Source: Verrucomicrobiales bacterium
GTDB lineage: Bacteria > Verrucomicrobiota > Verrucomicrobiia > Verrucomicrobiales > DEV007
Direction: 5' to 3'
Length of the DNA: 64,000 nt
NCBI GenBank assembly: GCA_029213195.1
Contig: JARGNI010000002.1
Location: 186,001 to 250,000 of the forward strand
In this document: piece by piece, positions 1 through 8,493 of the stretch
Numbering within the stretch: position 1 is the stretch's first letter
Layout of the letters: each line of letters opens with the position of its first letter
The notes under the pieces: model-generated
The model's database searches: none
Told to the model about the DNA's origin: nothing
Seen by the model: the letters and a program-made list of their open reading frames with translations, nothing else
Program-made: the position numbers and the translations under genes

Positions 1-1093
1 CCACGGGATGACGGCAGACGGCTCCTGCCGCAACCTTGCCCGGCTGGTGGACGATCAGGGGAGATCGGATGTTGGCGTCGTAGGGTGCCTTCTTCACCTG
101 GAAGCCATGCTGTCCCCAGGCAAAACCCTGGTCCGAAGTGAAAACGACGAGAGTATTTTCCAACTGACCAGTCTCTCGTAAGGCCGCCATGACCTCCCCC
201 ACCCCCTCATCCAGAGAGCGAACCGCCTGGTTGACCTGGCGAACCCAATCCGTGAGCGTCTTCCTCCCATCGGCGTGGATCCCTCCCTTCGTCTTTCCCT
301 TGATGAGAACAGGTTCCCCCGAGGGCCCCTTCTCCCATTGCTCCACCTGCCGCGAGTAGGTAGGCTTGCCATCGCGGGGAGGATAGATGTCAGCGGGATC
401 TTCGACCTGTGCATCCGGGTAGTCCTCGAGATGACGATCGGCAGGAGTGAAGGGCCCATGCACGCCACCATAGCAGAGCCAGAGATACCAGGGCTTGTCT
501 TCGCTTCGGCCTTTCTCGCCCCGGATGTATTCCACTGCCCATCGAGTGTAGTTGTCCGTCGAGTACCCGGTTGTCATTTCCGGAGCCCCTCCATTCTTCT
601 CGATCAACTGATCATAGTAGTAATTTCTCGAGTTCTCGGGATAGCGAGGACGATTCCACACAATTTGATAATCCCAGTCCCGACCGAAACCGGTATCGGT
701 GCCCGTATGCCATTTTCCGATCTGGGCAGTTTGGTAGCCATTTTTTCGAAAAACCGAGGGCCAGAAACGGCACTTTTCGGGATCGTATTCGCTACCGGGG
801 TAGGCTCCCTCCATCCTCATAGACTCGATCCCGAATCCGTGATGCCCCGTAAGCAGCATCGCCCGAGAAGGCATGCACCAAGTCCCGATCGTGGCGTGAT
901 GAAAGCGCACCCCGTTCTCGGCGAGAGCATCGATATGGGGGGTGCTCACCCAATCGTAAGACTCCGGATAGCAGGATATAGTGCGATGTGAGTGATCGTC
1001 GGTGTAGATGAAAAGAATATTGGGTTTCTCCTCTCCACGCACCGTGAAACTCAACCCCGCGATGAAAAGGAGAGAAAACAAGCGAATCGGCAT
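1..1093 (-). CDS. Secreted sulfatase, C-terminus beyond the window edge
   Basis: The start ATG is at 1091-1093 on the minus strand and the frame stays open to base 1, so about 364 residues are visible and the C-terminus is missing. Residues 1-20 (MPIRLFSLLFIAGLSFTVRG) form an export signal. NILFIYTDDHSH then gives the metal-binding Asp pair of the alkaline phosphatase/sulfatase fold. Residues 73-77 are CMPSR followed by a TGH motif, the formylglycine signature of Cys-type sulfatases, so activity would need a formylglycine-generating enzyme, which is not in the window. The family hydrolyses sulfate esters, in this phylum usually on algal or animal polysaccharides; the substrate cannot be told from sequence. 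It lies downstream of a His-rich secreted protein and is separated from it by a strong terminator, so it is probably transcribed on its own. Confidence 0.9.
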   Translation of the reverse strand, partial: MPIRLFSLLFIAGLSFTVRGEEKPNILFIYTDDHSHRTISCYPESYDWVSTPHIDALAENGVRFHHATIGTWCMPSRAMLLTGHHGFGIESMRMEGAYPGSEYDPEKCRFWPSVFRKNGYQTAQIGKWHTGTDTGFGRDWDYQIVWNRPRYPENSRNYYYDQLIEKNGGAPEMTTGYSTDNYTRWAVEYIRGEKGRSEDKPWYLWLCYGGVHGPFTPADRHLEDYPDAQVEDPADIYPPRDGKPTYSRQVEQWEKGPSGEPVLIKGKTKGGIHADGRKTLTDWVRQVNQAVRSLDEGVGEVMAALRETGQLENTLVVFTSDQGFAWGQHGFQVKKAPYDANIRSPLIVHQPGKVAAGAVCRHPV

Positions 1094-1166
1094 ACGCACC
1101 TTACTGAAGAAAATCCCGGATCTGCTCAAGAGCAATTGTTCCAAAAAAAGAAAAAGCGACACAAAA

Positions 1167-1194
1167 ACGGGGCAGCCACAAGTGACTACCCCGT
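1167..1194 (-). terminator. Rho-independent terminator after the His-rich protein gene
   Basis: A 13-bp stem with a 2-nt loop (arms 1167-1179 and 1182-1194, two G-U pairs) is followed on the minus strand by a run of five T, then further T-rich sequence. It lies 43 bp beyond the stop of the gene ending at 1237 and upstream of the sulfatase start. Confidence 0.88.
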
Positions 1195-1236
1195 CCCTGG
1201 TCGCTGTCAGGAGGAGCGTTTGGAAGGTGGCAATTC

Positions 1237-1647
1237 CTAGGGGAAAGTCCGGGTGTAGGTGCGATACGTGCCGTTGGAATACTGGTCGCGGTAGGTCACG
1301 ACGGTCATGTGAACTGGGTAAGGCCGACCGCAAGAGGTGTAAGCCGTGACACAGTGCTGTCTGCGACTGATTTCACAGGTACGAACCACATAGGGGGTCG
1401 CGCAATGCCCTCCCGTCACAAAGCCGCTGTGGCCACCCTGATAGGAGTGAGACTGATGTGATCCGTGATGGGGGCGATGCACGCTGTGCCCCTGGAAGGG
1501 CGAAAAGGGAACGCGAGGAGGAACGATATGGTTCCCGAAAGGTGAGTGCCCGAATCCGATGGAGAAGCGTGGGCCAGCCTGTGCTTCGGGTGCCAATCCG
1601 ATGAAGGCCAGGGCGCCGAGGGCGAGAGTCAGAACAGCAGTTTTCAT
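1237..1647 (-). CDS. Small His/Tyr-rich secreted protein, function unknown
   Basis: 136 residues from the ATG at 1645-1647; an upstream ATG at 1701 would put 18 unlikely residues before the signal peptide. MKTAVLTLALGALAFIGLAPEAQA is a clear signal peptide. The mature part is low-complexity and rich in His, Gly, Ser and Tyr (for example HSVHRPHHGSHQSHSYQGGH), followed by a segment with paired cysteines (GGHCATPYVVRTCEISRRQHC) and a Tyr/Thr-rich end. This composition suggests an exported protein of the periplasm or cell surface, perhaps metal-binding or disulfide-stabilised, but I recognise no family. Two palindromes lie directly upstream (1695-1714 and 1730-1747) and a strong terminator follows, so it looks like a separately controlled single gene. 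Confidence 0.75.
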   Translation of the reverse strand: MKTAVLTLALGALAFIGLAPEAQAGPRFSIGFGHSPFGNHIVPPRVPFSPFQGHSVHRPHHGSHQSHSYQGGHSGFVTGGHCATPYVVRTCEISRRQHCVTAYTSCGRPYPVHMTVVTYRDQYSNGTYRTYTRTFP

Positions 1648-1694
1648 GAGTAGAAGTGGGGTTGATGTGGTTTCAGCAATAATGCTGGGAGATG

Positions 1695-1714
1695 GACGCA
1701 CGAATAAGTGCGTC
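1695..1714. promoter_or_regulatory. Perfect inverted repeat upstream of the His-rich protein gene
   Basis: GACGCAC and GTGCGTC are separated by 6 nt, with further pairing outside. It lies 48 bp upstream of the ATG. It could be an operator or a hairpin in the 5' leader. Confidence 0.5.
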
Positions 1715-1729
1715 TATGCAGAAGATTTA

Positions 1730-1747
1730 GAAAATCGAACGATTTTC
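1730..1747. promoter_or_regulatory. 18-bp perfect palindrome, operator candidate
   Basis: GAAAATCG and CGATTTTC are separated by 2 nt. It lies between the stop of the propeller/cytochrome gene (1778) and the His-rich gene. The AT-rich arms and lack of a following T-run favour a protein-binding site over a terminator. Confidence 0.45.
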
Positions 1748-1777
1748 CTATTCGAGCGCCCCTCCCCTTTTCCAGAC

Positions 1778-4135
1778 CTAGCGAGAGTTGGCGAGCCAAT
1801 CGACAAGACTGGCGAGGTCCTCGCGAGACATGATCCGTTGCAATCCCGGCGGCATCAGGGAAACCGAGATCTGCTTCCGCTCGAGAATGTCCCGATAGTC
1901 GATCGTGAATTCATTGCCTGCGATATCGGCAAAGAAGCTCTTCCCGCCTTTCTGGCCAAGGAGAAATCCGATCCGCTGCGAGCGATCTTTGAGCAATAGC
2001 TCCCACGGCTCGTACTGGGGAGCGACTTCTGCTCCGGGATTTACGATCGAATTCAGGATATGCTTTCTTCCTCGCTCTCCAATCAGGGTCAGATCGGGTC
2101 CTCCCTGCTTTCCGAACCCATCGACACGGTGACAACTCGCACAGTGACGGTGGAAGACCAGCCGCCCTCGATCCATCCAGCCCGAATCCTGGGCCTTTCT
2201 CTTTGCTGGAGCCGTCTCGTCCACGTAGCTCAGCCACTCCGCGAGGTCGTCGCCAGCCGGCTGACTTTCCGCATCGCCCAACGGCTGCGCCGCACGGCCC
2301 ACTACCTCCCTCGCAAATCGTCGCACTCGCGGATCGGTTGCTTCATCTCGGAGGGCTTCCTGAGCAAACTTCTCGCTCGCTTTCCGACTTGGGTGCGACA
2401 GCAATGTCAGCATGACCTCAATCTGCAGATCCACGTCTGCTGCTTGATAGAGGTTTCGAAGGTCCTGCACCGAGAGAAACTCTTCCCGGTTCGCGAGGAC
2501 ACGGAACGCGGCCTTCTGGACCACTGGATTGACGTCGGCCCGCTTCAGCCGATTTCCCATGTTCTTTTGAATCGCGCCATCGTCAACGGGTTCACCATCA
2601 ATGCGAGACAGGGCCGTCACCGCAGCGAGAAACAGGGTCGGCGAGGGTGGATCCTGGGCAATTGCCTCGACGAGACCTCGATCCGCCTCCAGGCGTTCAT
2701 CACTGATCCACTTCAAAGCGAGAAGTTGCACGATGGGATCGGGATCACGAAGGCATTCTCGAGCGACACCCGTAGGGTCCTTAGGATTGCTCTTTCGCCA
2801 CGCGAGAAGCATCAACGCTCGCTGATGAGCATCAAACTCGGGGTTCTCAGGGTCGGGCCGATGCAACCCAAGCTGAATATTTTCTGGTTCCGCCAGAGTC
2901 TTGATGAGTGCCGTGGCCAACCACGGATCTCGCCAGTAGGCCTCGGGGAACTTTGCATCCTCGACCGGGGCGACCATCAGCTTGGCCCGCTCGAGTGGAC
3001 TCGGCATTTCGCGAGGACGCCCCTGCCAGTTCTCGATTCTCCAGACGGCCCCTTCTCCATGCAGCTTGTAGTCGCTCTTGACCCAATCACTGCAATAGAG
3101 TGCCCCATCCGGCCCGACCGCAAAGGCGACGGGACGAAAATCTCCCGTGCTGCGAACCACGATCTCCTGCTCGGTATCGAAATGCGTCCCGTCCCAGGTC
3201 AGCGGGTATCGCTCGATCTGTCGATCGGCCCAGCTTGCGACATAAAGATTCCCTTCGTGAAAAAGGACATCGCAGGGAGCTTCCCCGGTCCCGGCGAGCA
3301 TGGGAACCGTTCCCGGCAGCTCGCCATCCCAGGAAATGAACGGATGCTGTCCGCTCCGTCCATAGCGATACTGATACCCGTGATCGCTCCCATAACTGGC
3401 AAAGTGGAGTCGACTGGGAGGACGAGAGCTTGGATCGTTGTCGGTTGCAAAGATGAACCCGCCAGGCGCATGACACACCCCGAAAGGATTCCAGAAGCCC
3501 GTCGCAAAACGTCGCAGGTCTCCCCCATCGGCCCGACCCCACCAGAGGTTCCCCCCTTCTCCCTGGTCCGAGATCTTGGTCTTCCCTCCAATGAGGGTGT
3601 AAGCAGCGCCAAGGTTTTCGCCGATCCCGAAAAGGAGATTTCCCTCGTCATCGAAGGTCAGCCCGGAAATGCCATTGTGAGGATAGTCTCCCTCCGTTTC
3701 GAGAAAGATGATCTTTCGCTCGACCCGGTCCGGATCGGCGACTCCGTCGTGATCTTCGTCCCACAATCGAAGGACTTCGTTCCGAGTCGCGACATAAATC
3801 GCCCCCGTATCCGGGTGCGTCGCGATGTCCATCGTTGCTCTCAGATCTTCCCCGAAAAAGACGACGCGAGTGTCGGCGACACCATCGCCATCCTCGTCCT
3901 TGAGCCAGTAGATCTGGTCGGTTGCTGGCCCCGTGTAGCCTTCGGGGCGAAAGTGAGTGTTCGACTCCACCACAAGCAGTTTCCCGCTTTGGGTGAAAGT
4001 AATCCCAGTCGGAGTCCGCACCAGATCCGAACCGGCGAAACGGTGCACCGAGACGTCTTCTTCGGTGGAAAACTCGACCTCTCCGAAACTCGAAAGGATC
4101 CAGGAAACAGAGACGAGGAAGCAAAGCCAACGCAT
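1778..4135 (-). CDS. Beta-propeller dehydrogenase with C-terminal PVC-type cytochrome c domain
   Basis: 785 residues with a signal peptide (MRWLCFLVSVSWILSSFGEV). The N-terminal half resembles the propeller-type membrane-bound dehydrogenases abundant in Planctomycetes and Verrucomicrobia: PTGITFTQSGKLLVVE, DEDGDGVAD repeats, and propeller blades to about residue 370. A helical HEAT-like region follows to about residue 640. The last ~120 residues carry a heme-binding CASCH near residue 665 and the GKQGGPDLTLIGERG segment, ending in the SLMPPGLQRIMS motif typical of PVC-type cytochrome domains. It probably oxidises a sugar or similar substrate in the periplasm and passes electrons to a c-type heme. 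The PQQ or substrate identity is not visible. It follows aroE by 69 nt on the same strand. Confidence 0.85.
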   Translation of the reverse strand: MRWLCFLVSVSWILSSFGEVEFSTEEDVSVHRFAGSDLVRTPTGITFTQSGKLLVVESNTHFRPEGYTGPATDQIYWLKDEDGDGVADTRVVFFGEDLRATMDIATHPDTGAIYVATRNEVLRLWDEDHDGVADPDRVERKIIFLETEGDYPHNGISGLTFDDEGNLLFGIGENLGAAYTLIGGKTKISDQGEGGNLWWGRADGGDLRRFATGFWNPFGVCHAPGGFIFATDNDPSSRPPSRLHFASYGSDHGYQYRYGRSGQHPFISWDGELPGTVPMLAGTGEAPCDVLFHEGNLYVASWADRQIERYPLTWDGTHFDTEQEIVVRSTGDFRPVAFAVGPDGALYCSDWVKSDYKLHGEGAVWRIENWQGRPREMPSPLERAKLMVAPVEDAKFPEAYWRDPWLATALIKTLAEPENIQLGLHRPDPENPEFDAHQRALMLLAWRKSNPKDPTGVARECLRDPDPIVQLLALKWISDERLEADRGLVEAIAQDPPSPTLFLAAVTALSRIDGEPVDDGAIQKNMGNRLKRADVNPVVQKAAFRVLANREEFLSVQDLRNLYQAADVDLQIEVMLTLLSHPSRKASEKFAQEALRDEATDPRVRRFAREVVGRAAQPLGDAESQPAGDDLAEWLSYVDETAPAKRKAQDSGWMDRGRLVFHRHCASCHRVDGFGKQGGPDLTLIGERGRKHILNSIVNPGAEVAPQYEPWELLLKDRSQRIGFLLGQKGGKSFFADIAGNEFTIDYRDILERKQISVSLMPPGLQRIMSREDLASLVDWLANSR

Positions 4136-4204
4136 GGGACTACTTTGCCTTCACCCCCCCACCCTGACAAGCCCGAGTTCCACGGAAAGAGGCCCCCTGC
4201 GATG

Positions 4205-5143
4205 CTACAGGCTGGCGTGCAGTCCCTTTCGCATCGCGTCGACCGGAGCTTTTTCGGGAAACCAGAACTCATAAGCAAGGACGCCCTGCCAGAGCAGCAT
4301 CCCCAGCCCATTCGCCGCCCGTGCGCCAGCAGACTCGGCGTCGGCCATCAGTCGTGTTCTCGCGGGAGCATACACCATATCGTAGACAAGATGGTGCGGT
4401 GCCAGCAGGGCATCCGGCACCACGACGGGATCGGTGCGCTTCATCCCGATGGAAGTCGCATTGATGATGAGATCGATCTGGTCCAGTTCTCGCTCCATCT
4501 CCTTTTCTTCCCACGGAATGGCCTTGAGCCGATCCGCCGGGCCTTCGAGCCGGTCGGGATCAGTCAGCAACTCTTCCAACTCGGCCGCCAGGGCCTGGGC
4601 TTTCTCGACGGTGCGATTCACGAGCACAAGTCGATCGCAGTGATCCATCGCGCACTGCACCGATGCGGCCTTTCCAGCTCCGCCGCCTGCTCCGAGGACC
4701 ATGATCCTGAGATCCGTCAAATCCATGGAAAACTCCTCCCGGATCGCTTTCTTCAAACCGGGGGCGTCGGTATTGTGGCCGATCTTTGCCCCGTCTTCGA
4801 ACACGACGGTATTTACGGCACCGATTCGCTGGGCCACTTCGGTGACATCGTCCATCGCCGCGTGGACGGCTCCCTTGTGGGGGATGGTCACATTCGTCCC
4901 GACAAATTCCGCCTGGGCCATGAGATCGAGTGCTTCCTCGACTTCCTCCGGAGTGACATGGATGCGGACATATTGCCCTTCCTTTCCCGCCTCTTCGAGT
5001 GCCGGATTGTGCATCTGGGGAGATCGGGAATGTTTCACCGGATCTCCGATGACCGCCAGCCGCGCCGGCGGGTCGAGAGAGGCAGAACCATCACTCCAGC
5101 TCCGCAGATCACTCAGATCATAAACTTCTTTCGACTCACTCAT
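4205..5143 (-). CDS. aroE: Shikimate dehydrogenase
   Basis: 312 residues. It performs the NADPH-dependent reduction of 3-dehydroshikimate in aromatic amino acid and chorismate synthesis. Diagnostic motifs are AVIGDPVKHSRSPQMHN (substrate-binding Ser-Arg-Ser), NVTIPHKG with the catalytic Lys, NTDAPG with the catalytic Asp, and the Rossmann loop GAGGGAGKAA. The C-terminal NATSIGM and GMLLWQGVLAYEFW match the family. It is longer than the E. coli enzyme because of about 25 extra N-terminal residues before RLAVIGD. It lies downstream of dhaL, after a terminator. Chorismate is also the precursor for the men operon in this window, although the genes are not linked. Confidence 0.95.
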   Translation of the reverse strand: MSESKEVYDLSDLRSWSDGSASLDPPARLAVIGDPVKHSRSPQMHNPALEEAGKEGQYVRIHVTPEEVEEALDLMAQAEFVGTNVTIPHKGAVHAAMDDVTEVAQRIGAVNTVVFEDGAKIGHNTDAPGLKKAIREEFSMDLTDLRIMVLGAGGGAGKAASVQCAMDHCDRLVLVNRTVEKAQALAAELEELLTDPDRLEGPADRLKAIPWEEKEMERELDQIDLIINATSIGMKRTDPVVVPDALLAPHHLVYDMVYAPARTRLMADAESAGARAANGLGMLLWQGVLAYEFWFPEKAPVDAMRKGLHASL

Positions 5144-5214
5144 GGGAAACCCTCAACGAAACCTCGTTCGATACGCTTGGCAATCCGAATCGGGAGGGGA
5201 ATTCGCAAAACGAA

Positions 5215-5240
5215 AACGGCTGAGGTCTCCCCCAGCCGTT
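5215..5240 (-). terminator. Rho-independent terminator after dhaL
   Basis: On the minus strand the stem AACGGCTG...CAGCCGTT (11 bp including a wobble pair) is followed by TTCGTTTT. It lies 27 bp past the dhaL stop and ends the dhaK-dhaL transcript before aroE. Confidence 0.8.
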
Positions 5241-5266
5241 GTTCAAAAGTAGAATCTACCGTGCCT

Positions 5267-5902
5267 TTAAGCAGCAGCAAAGTCGCGCATCGTCGCGGCG
5301 ATGATGGAGACACTGACGGCTCCGGCATCGGCCTTCCCGAGGGATTTTTCTCCGAGGGTCTTTGCTCGACCCATCGTCGCGATCATGTCCTTGCTCGCTT
5401 CCTTTCCAGCTTCGGCACCTTCCGCAATCGCTGCGGTAGCTTCGGAAACCGTTGCCGCACCGGCTTTCTCGCCCGCCTCAGCAGCAGGAAGAAGAGCGTC
5501 GACCATGGTCTTGTCGCCGGGCTTGGCACCTCCGCGACTCATGACACCTTCGGTACCTTCCTTGTAGAAAGTCACGATTTCTGCGGCGCCGAGAGTTTCG
5601 GCGTCCTTGATCGCCTTTCCACCGGAGCGGAAAAGAGTTCCAAAGACAGCTCCGGATGCGCCCCCCATGCTGGACATCATCGCCATGCCCACGGCCATGA
5701 AAACTTTGCCTACGGAAGGAAATTCCTCTCCTTCGAGAGCCTCCTTGACGGCGTTCATTCCACGCTCCATACCGACTCCGTGATCCCCGTCTCCGAGGGC
5801 TCGGTCGGCATCCGTCAGGATCGGTTCTGCCTCGATGATTTTGTTGGCGACTGCGATCATCATGTCGCGAGTCTCGTTGATCGAAAGGGTTTCTTTGGCC
5901 AT
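5267..5902 (-). CDS. dhaL: Dihydroxyacetone kinase, nucleotide-binding subunit (DhaL-like)
   Basis: 211 residues. LTDADRALGDGDHGVGMERG holds the conserved Asp residues that bind Mg-ADP in DhaL, and RGGAKPGDKTMVDALLPA is the second family signature. It pairs with the DhaK homologue just upstream (85-nt gap) to phosphorylate dihydroxyacetone or a related short ketose or aldose in the cytoplasm. No dhaM (phosphotransferase subunit) is present nearby, so the phosphoryl donor could be ATP, as in other two-subunit DhaKL-type sugar kinases, rather than a PTS. The substrate is therefore not settled. Confidence 0.9.
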   Translation of the reverse strand: MAKETLSINETRDMMIAVANKIIEAEPILTDADRALGDGDHGVGMERGMNAVKEALEGEEFPSVGKVFMAVGMAMMSSMGGASGAVFGTLFRSGGKAIKDAETLGAAEIVTFYKEGTEGVMSRGGAKPGDKTMVDALLPAAEAGEKAGAATVSEATAAIAEGAEAGKEASKDMIATMGRAKTLGEKSLGKADAGAVSVSIIAATMRDFAAA

Positions 5903-5922
5903 AGCGAGTTTTTGGAGGACTT

Positions 5923-5953
5923 AACAGGGGTTGATCAGGGATTCAACCCTGTT
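5923..5953. repeat. Imperfect inverted repeat with ACCCTGTT core, dhaK-dhaL gap
   Basis: AACAGGGGTTGA (5923-5934) faces TTCAACCCTGTT (5942-5953), one inserted G apart from perfect. The same core forms perfect inverted repeats at 11797-11827 and 21052-21090. Confidence 0.55.
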
Positions 5954-5987
5954 CCATCGCCGGATGTGTGTCTCATTCTGCGAGACT

Positions 5988-7019
5988 TCAGCCGCCGTTG
6001 CGACCTTCCATCTTGCTGTAGCAGTTCGACTGACAGGGCATATCCCAGTATCCCTTCAACTCGTCATCCATCTTGGTGAAGGAAAACGAAATGCCGGACA
6101 TTTCCTGGCAGGTCACCAAGGGACCGACAATGACGTCGTAGATCTTGATTCCCCGCTCAGTCAGGATGGCCTTGGCTTTGCGAAGCGCAATCAGCAGCTC
6201 CATCATCGTGGTAGCACCCAGCGAGTTCACGAAGAGGAGGATCTCATCTCCCTCGGCCAAGGCATCGACTTCTTCGTCTTTTTCAAAGTCTTCGAAAATG
6301 AGTTCGAGCATCTTTTCGGTCAGCTCGTCCGCCGTGGTCATCGGAATCTCGGCCACTCCGGGCTCGCCGTGAATGCCCATCCCCAAACCGATGAGGGCCT
6401 CATCCAGTTCAAAGGTCGGCTTCCCAGTCGCAGGGATCGATCCTGGCGACATCGAAACTCCAACGGAGCGAGTCATGAGCACCGCTTTCTTTGCCGCAGC
6501 CTCGAGCTCATCGAGAGTGGCAGCGGTTTGCGAAGCGGCCCCCACCAGCTTGACTACGGGAACAAGTCCGGCGATCCCCCGACGCTTGTCTTTCTCCGTG
6601 GGAGGAGCCGAGCAGACATCGTCCCAGATCAGGACGGTGCGGACATCGATGTCTTCATCGTCGGAGAGCTCTGCCCCGAGATCGAAGTTCAATACATCGC
6701 CGGCGTAGTTCCCGTAGAGATAGAGGACTCCTTTTCCGCGATCTACGGCTTCGGTCGCCTCAAACACGATATTGGGAGGAGGCGCGGCGAAAATGTCGCC
6801 ACAGGCGGCGCCATCGGCAAGATTCCGGCCGACAAGCCCATGATAGATGGGCTCGTGCCCACTGCCACCGCCGACGAGGAGGGCGACCTTCCCGTCAGGG
6901 ATGTCGGTTTTGACGATGGATCGTTTGCCGACCGATTTGCAGTCTCCGTTGTAGGCGTCGACGAGACCGTCGAGCAGTTCGTCGGCGACATTGAGAGGAT
7001 CATTGATGAGTTTTTTCAT
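5988..7019 (-). CDS. dhaK: Dihydroxyacetone kinase, substrate-binding subunit (DhaK-like)
   Basis: 343 residues. The N-terminus MKKLINDPLNVADELLDG, the loop GGGSGHEPIYHGLVG and LYGNYAGDVLNFDLG are typical DhaK sequences. The covalent substrate-binding His lies in GLGMGIHGEPGV. It forms a kinase with DhaL, encoded directly downstream, for dihydroxyacetone or a related C3-C4 sugar. It is the first gene of a two-gene transcript. A near-perfect palindrome (7093-7117) sits in the divergent region shared with the C39 peptidase gene and may control one or both. Confidence 0.92.
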   Translation of the reverse strand: MKKLINDPLNVADELLDGLVDAYNGDCKSVGKRSIVKTDIPDGKVALLVGGGSGHEPIYHGLVGRNLADGAACGDIFAAPPPNIVFEATEAVDRGKGVLYLYGNYAGDVLNFDLGAELSDDEDIDVRTVLIWDDVCSAPPTEKDKRRGIAGLVPVVKLVGAASQTAATLDELEAAAKKAVLMTRSVGVSMSPGSIPATGKPTFELDEALIGLGMGIHGEPGVAEIPMTTADELTEKMLELIFEDFEKDEEVDALAEGDEILLFVNSLGATTMMELLIALRKAKAILTERGIKIYDVIVGPLVTCQEMSGISFSFTKMDDELKGYWDMPCQSNCYSKMEGRNGG

Positions 7020-7092
7020 CGGATAGGAAAGAATAAGAGTGAGAGAGGCATTGTTCTCTCAGAGATTCGGTCCCCTGACAATCGGAAAATGT

Positions 7093-7117
7093 TGTGTCGG
7101 CAAATTTGCGAGACACA
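7093..7117. promoter_or_regulatory. Palindrome in the dhaK / C39 peptidase divergent region
   Basis: TGTGTC (7093-7098) and GACACA (7112-7117) flank a central GCAAATTTGC. This nested dyad has the size of an operator for a dimeric regulator. It lies 74 bp upstream of dhaK and 31 bp upstream of the opposing gene. Confidence 0.5.
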
Positions 7118-7147
7118 TTTAGCGGAATTCGATACAGTGCTCCCGAC

Positions 7148-8434
7148 ATGCCATTCTTTCGCTCCTCAGCCTACTTTTTTGCCCTCCTCATCCTTGGTTT
7201 CGGACTCCCGCTTGAGACCCATGCTCAGAAAGCACTCAAAGCAGATCTCGATCCCATCATCAGTCTTCCCGGAGCCTACGACCTGACCCCCGAAGACCTT
7301 GAGAAAATGTTCGAGAAAGGAAGCTGGAATCGGAATCCCTATTTCAAGTGGCTGACCAAGGACAAGTCTCGAGCCATTTTCCAGAGGAAGGCCATGCCCA
7401 ACCTCAAAGTCGACCTCAGTCTCCTCGGAGGCACCGTCCCGATCGAGGAGGCCATCGTCGACTTCAAGGACGGCAAGTACCTCGGGACCACCATCTCGAT
7501 CTACAACTGGGGGGACTACAATCGGGAGAAATCCAATCCGAGCCAATACGAAGAAATCCAGGAAGCCGATTTTCAGGCCCGGTTCCGCAGCATGGGGAAG
7601 CATCTGGGAGAACAACTCGCGACCCGTCCGACTCGTCGCACCGCTAAGCCCACCCAGGGAGTTCTCACCTCGGGCTACATCTGGATCTCGGCTCGGGGGA
7701 AAGCCGTCCTCGAACACAATCCGATCGAGGACGGGGAGAAGAAGATGTTTCTCCGCATGCGTTTGGCGCGGCGTGATGCCGAAGGCGCCTACGAGGCCGC
7801 GACCCAGGCCCGCCCCGGTGCCACGGCTCGACTCTCCGACCTCCCCCGTAACGTCAGACGGAGAGCCGAAGGAGACGTCTACGTCGCCAATCTGCCGATG
7901 GTCGACCAGGGGGCCAAGGGCTACTGCGTCGTTGCCTCGGCTCAGCGGCTCTTCGAATACTACGGAATCCCCTGCGACATGCACCAGCTGGGGATGATTG
8001 CAGGGTCGGATCCGGAGCGGGGAACCAGCTCCCTCGATACAAATCGCGAGCTGGGTGCCATCGATCACCTCTTCAAGACCCGTTTCGAATGCCTCGCCGT
8101 CCGGCATCAGTCCAGTCTCGTCGAACTCAAGGATGGCAAGTATGTCGGCGACCGAATTCCAAACGAGGATTTTCACAAGATGATCCGAAAGTCCATCGAT
8201 GAAGGAATCCCCCTCCTCTGGTCACTCGAACTCGGTCGGTATCCGGAAGAGCCGCCAATTTCCCAGCAGACCAGTGGCGGCCACATGCGGATGATCATCG
8301 GCTACAACGACAACGAAGATAAGATCATCTTTTCCGACTCCTGGGGAGCAGGCCATGAATTCAAGAAGATGGATGCCGCTCACGCCCTCAGTGCAACGCA
8401 GGGGCTCTTTCTCATGAAACCCATCGTGAGGTAA
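7148..8434 (+). CDS. Secreted C39-like (papain-fold) cysteine peptidase
   Basis: 428 residues. The ATG at 7148 gives a clean signal peptide (MPFFRSSAYFFALLILGFGLPLETHAQ); an earlier ATG at 7094 would precede it with 18 unlikely residues. Residues ~30-235 are a region I do not recognise. The C-terminal ~190 residues show a C39-like peptidase fold: the catalytic Cys near residue 260 (DQGAKGYCVVASAQRLFEYY), the His near residue 378 (GGHMRMIIGYN) and the Asp in IIFSDSWG. The family cleaves peptides in the periplasm or outside the cell; the substrate is unknown. It is not fused to an ABC transporter, unlike bacteriocin C39 peptidases. A hairpin at 8437-8458 follows the stop. Confidence 0.78.
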   Translation: MPFFRSSAYFFALLILGFGLPLETHAQKALKADLDPIISLPGAYDLTPEDLEKMFEKGSWNRNPYFKWLTKDKSRAIFQRKAMPNLKVDLSLLGGTVPIEEAIVDFKDGKYLGTTISIYNWGDYNREKSNPSQYEEIQEADFQARFRSMGKHLGEQLATRPTRRTAKPTQGVLTSGYIWISARGKAVLEHNPIEDGEKKMFLRMRLARRDAEGAYEAATQARPGATARLSDLPRNVRRRAEGDVYVANLPMVDQGAKGYCVVASAQRLFEYYGIPCDMHQLGMIAGSDPERGTSSLDTNRELGAIDHLFKTRFECLAVRHQSSLVELKDGKYVGDRIPNEDFHKMIRKSIDEGIPLLWSLELGRYPEEPPISQQTSGGHMRMIIGYNDNEDKIIFSDSWGAGHEFKKMDAAHALSATQGLFLMKPIVR

Positions 8435-8436
8435 TC

Positions 8437-8458
8437 GCGGAGCGGAGATCTGCTCCGC
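8437..8458. terminator. Bidirectional hairpin between convergent genes
   Basis: GCGGAGC and GCTCCGC enclose an 8-nt AGATCT-containing loop in the 59-bp gap between the convergent C39 peptidase and the unknown exported protein gene. There is no long T-run, so termination is likely but not certain. Confidence 0.5.
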
Positions 8459-8493
8459 CGCCCCGGGGAACGCTCCTGCTTGAGCGGCTCCAT

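Noticed and set aside
2060-6079. A 4-kb open plus-strand frame (1339 codons) covering four minus-strand genes
   Set aside because: It is antisense to well-supported genes (propeller/cytochrome, aroE, dhaL and the end of dhaK), crosses their intergenic gaps and has no recognisable domain. Codon bias in high-GC genes commonly opens such frames.
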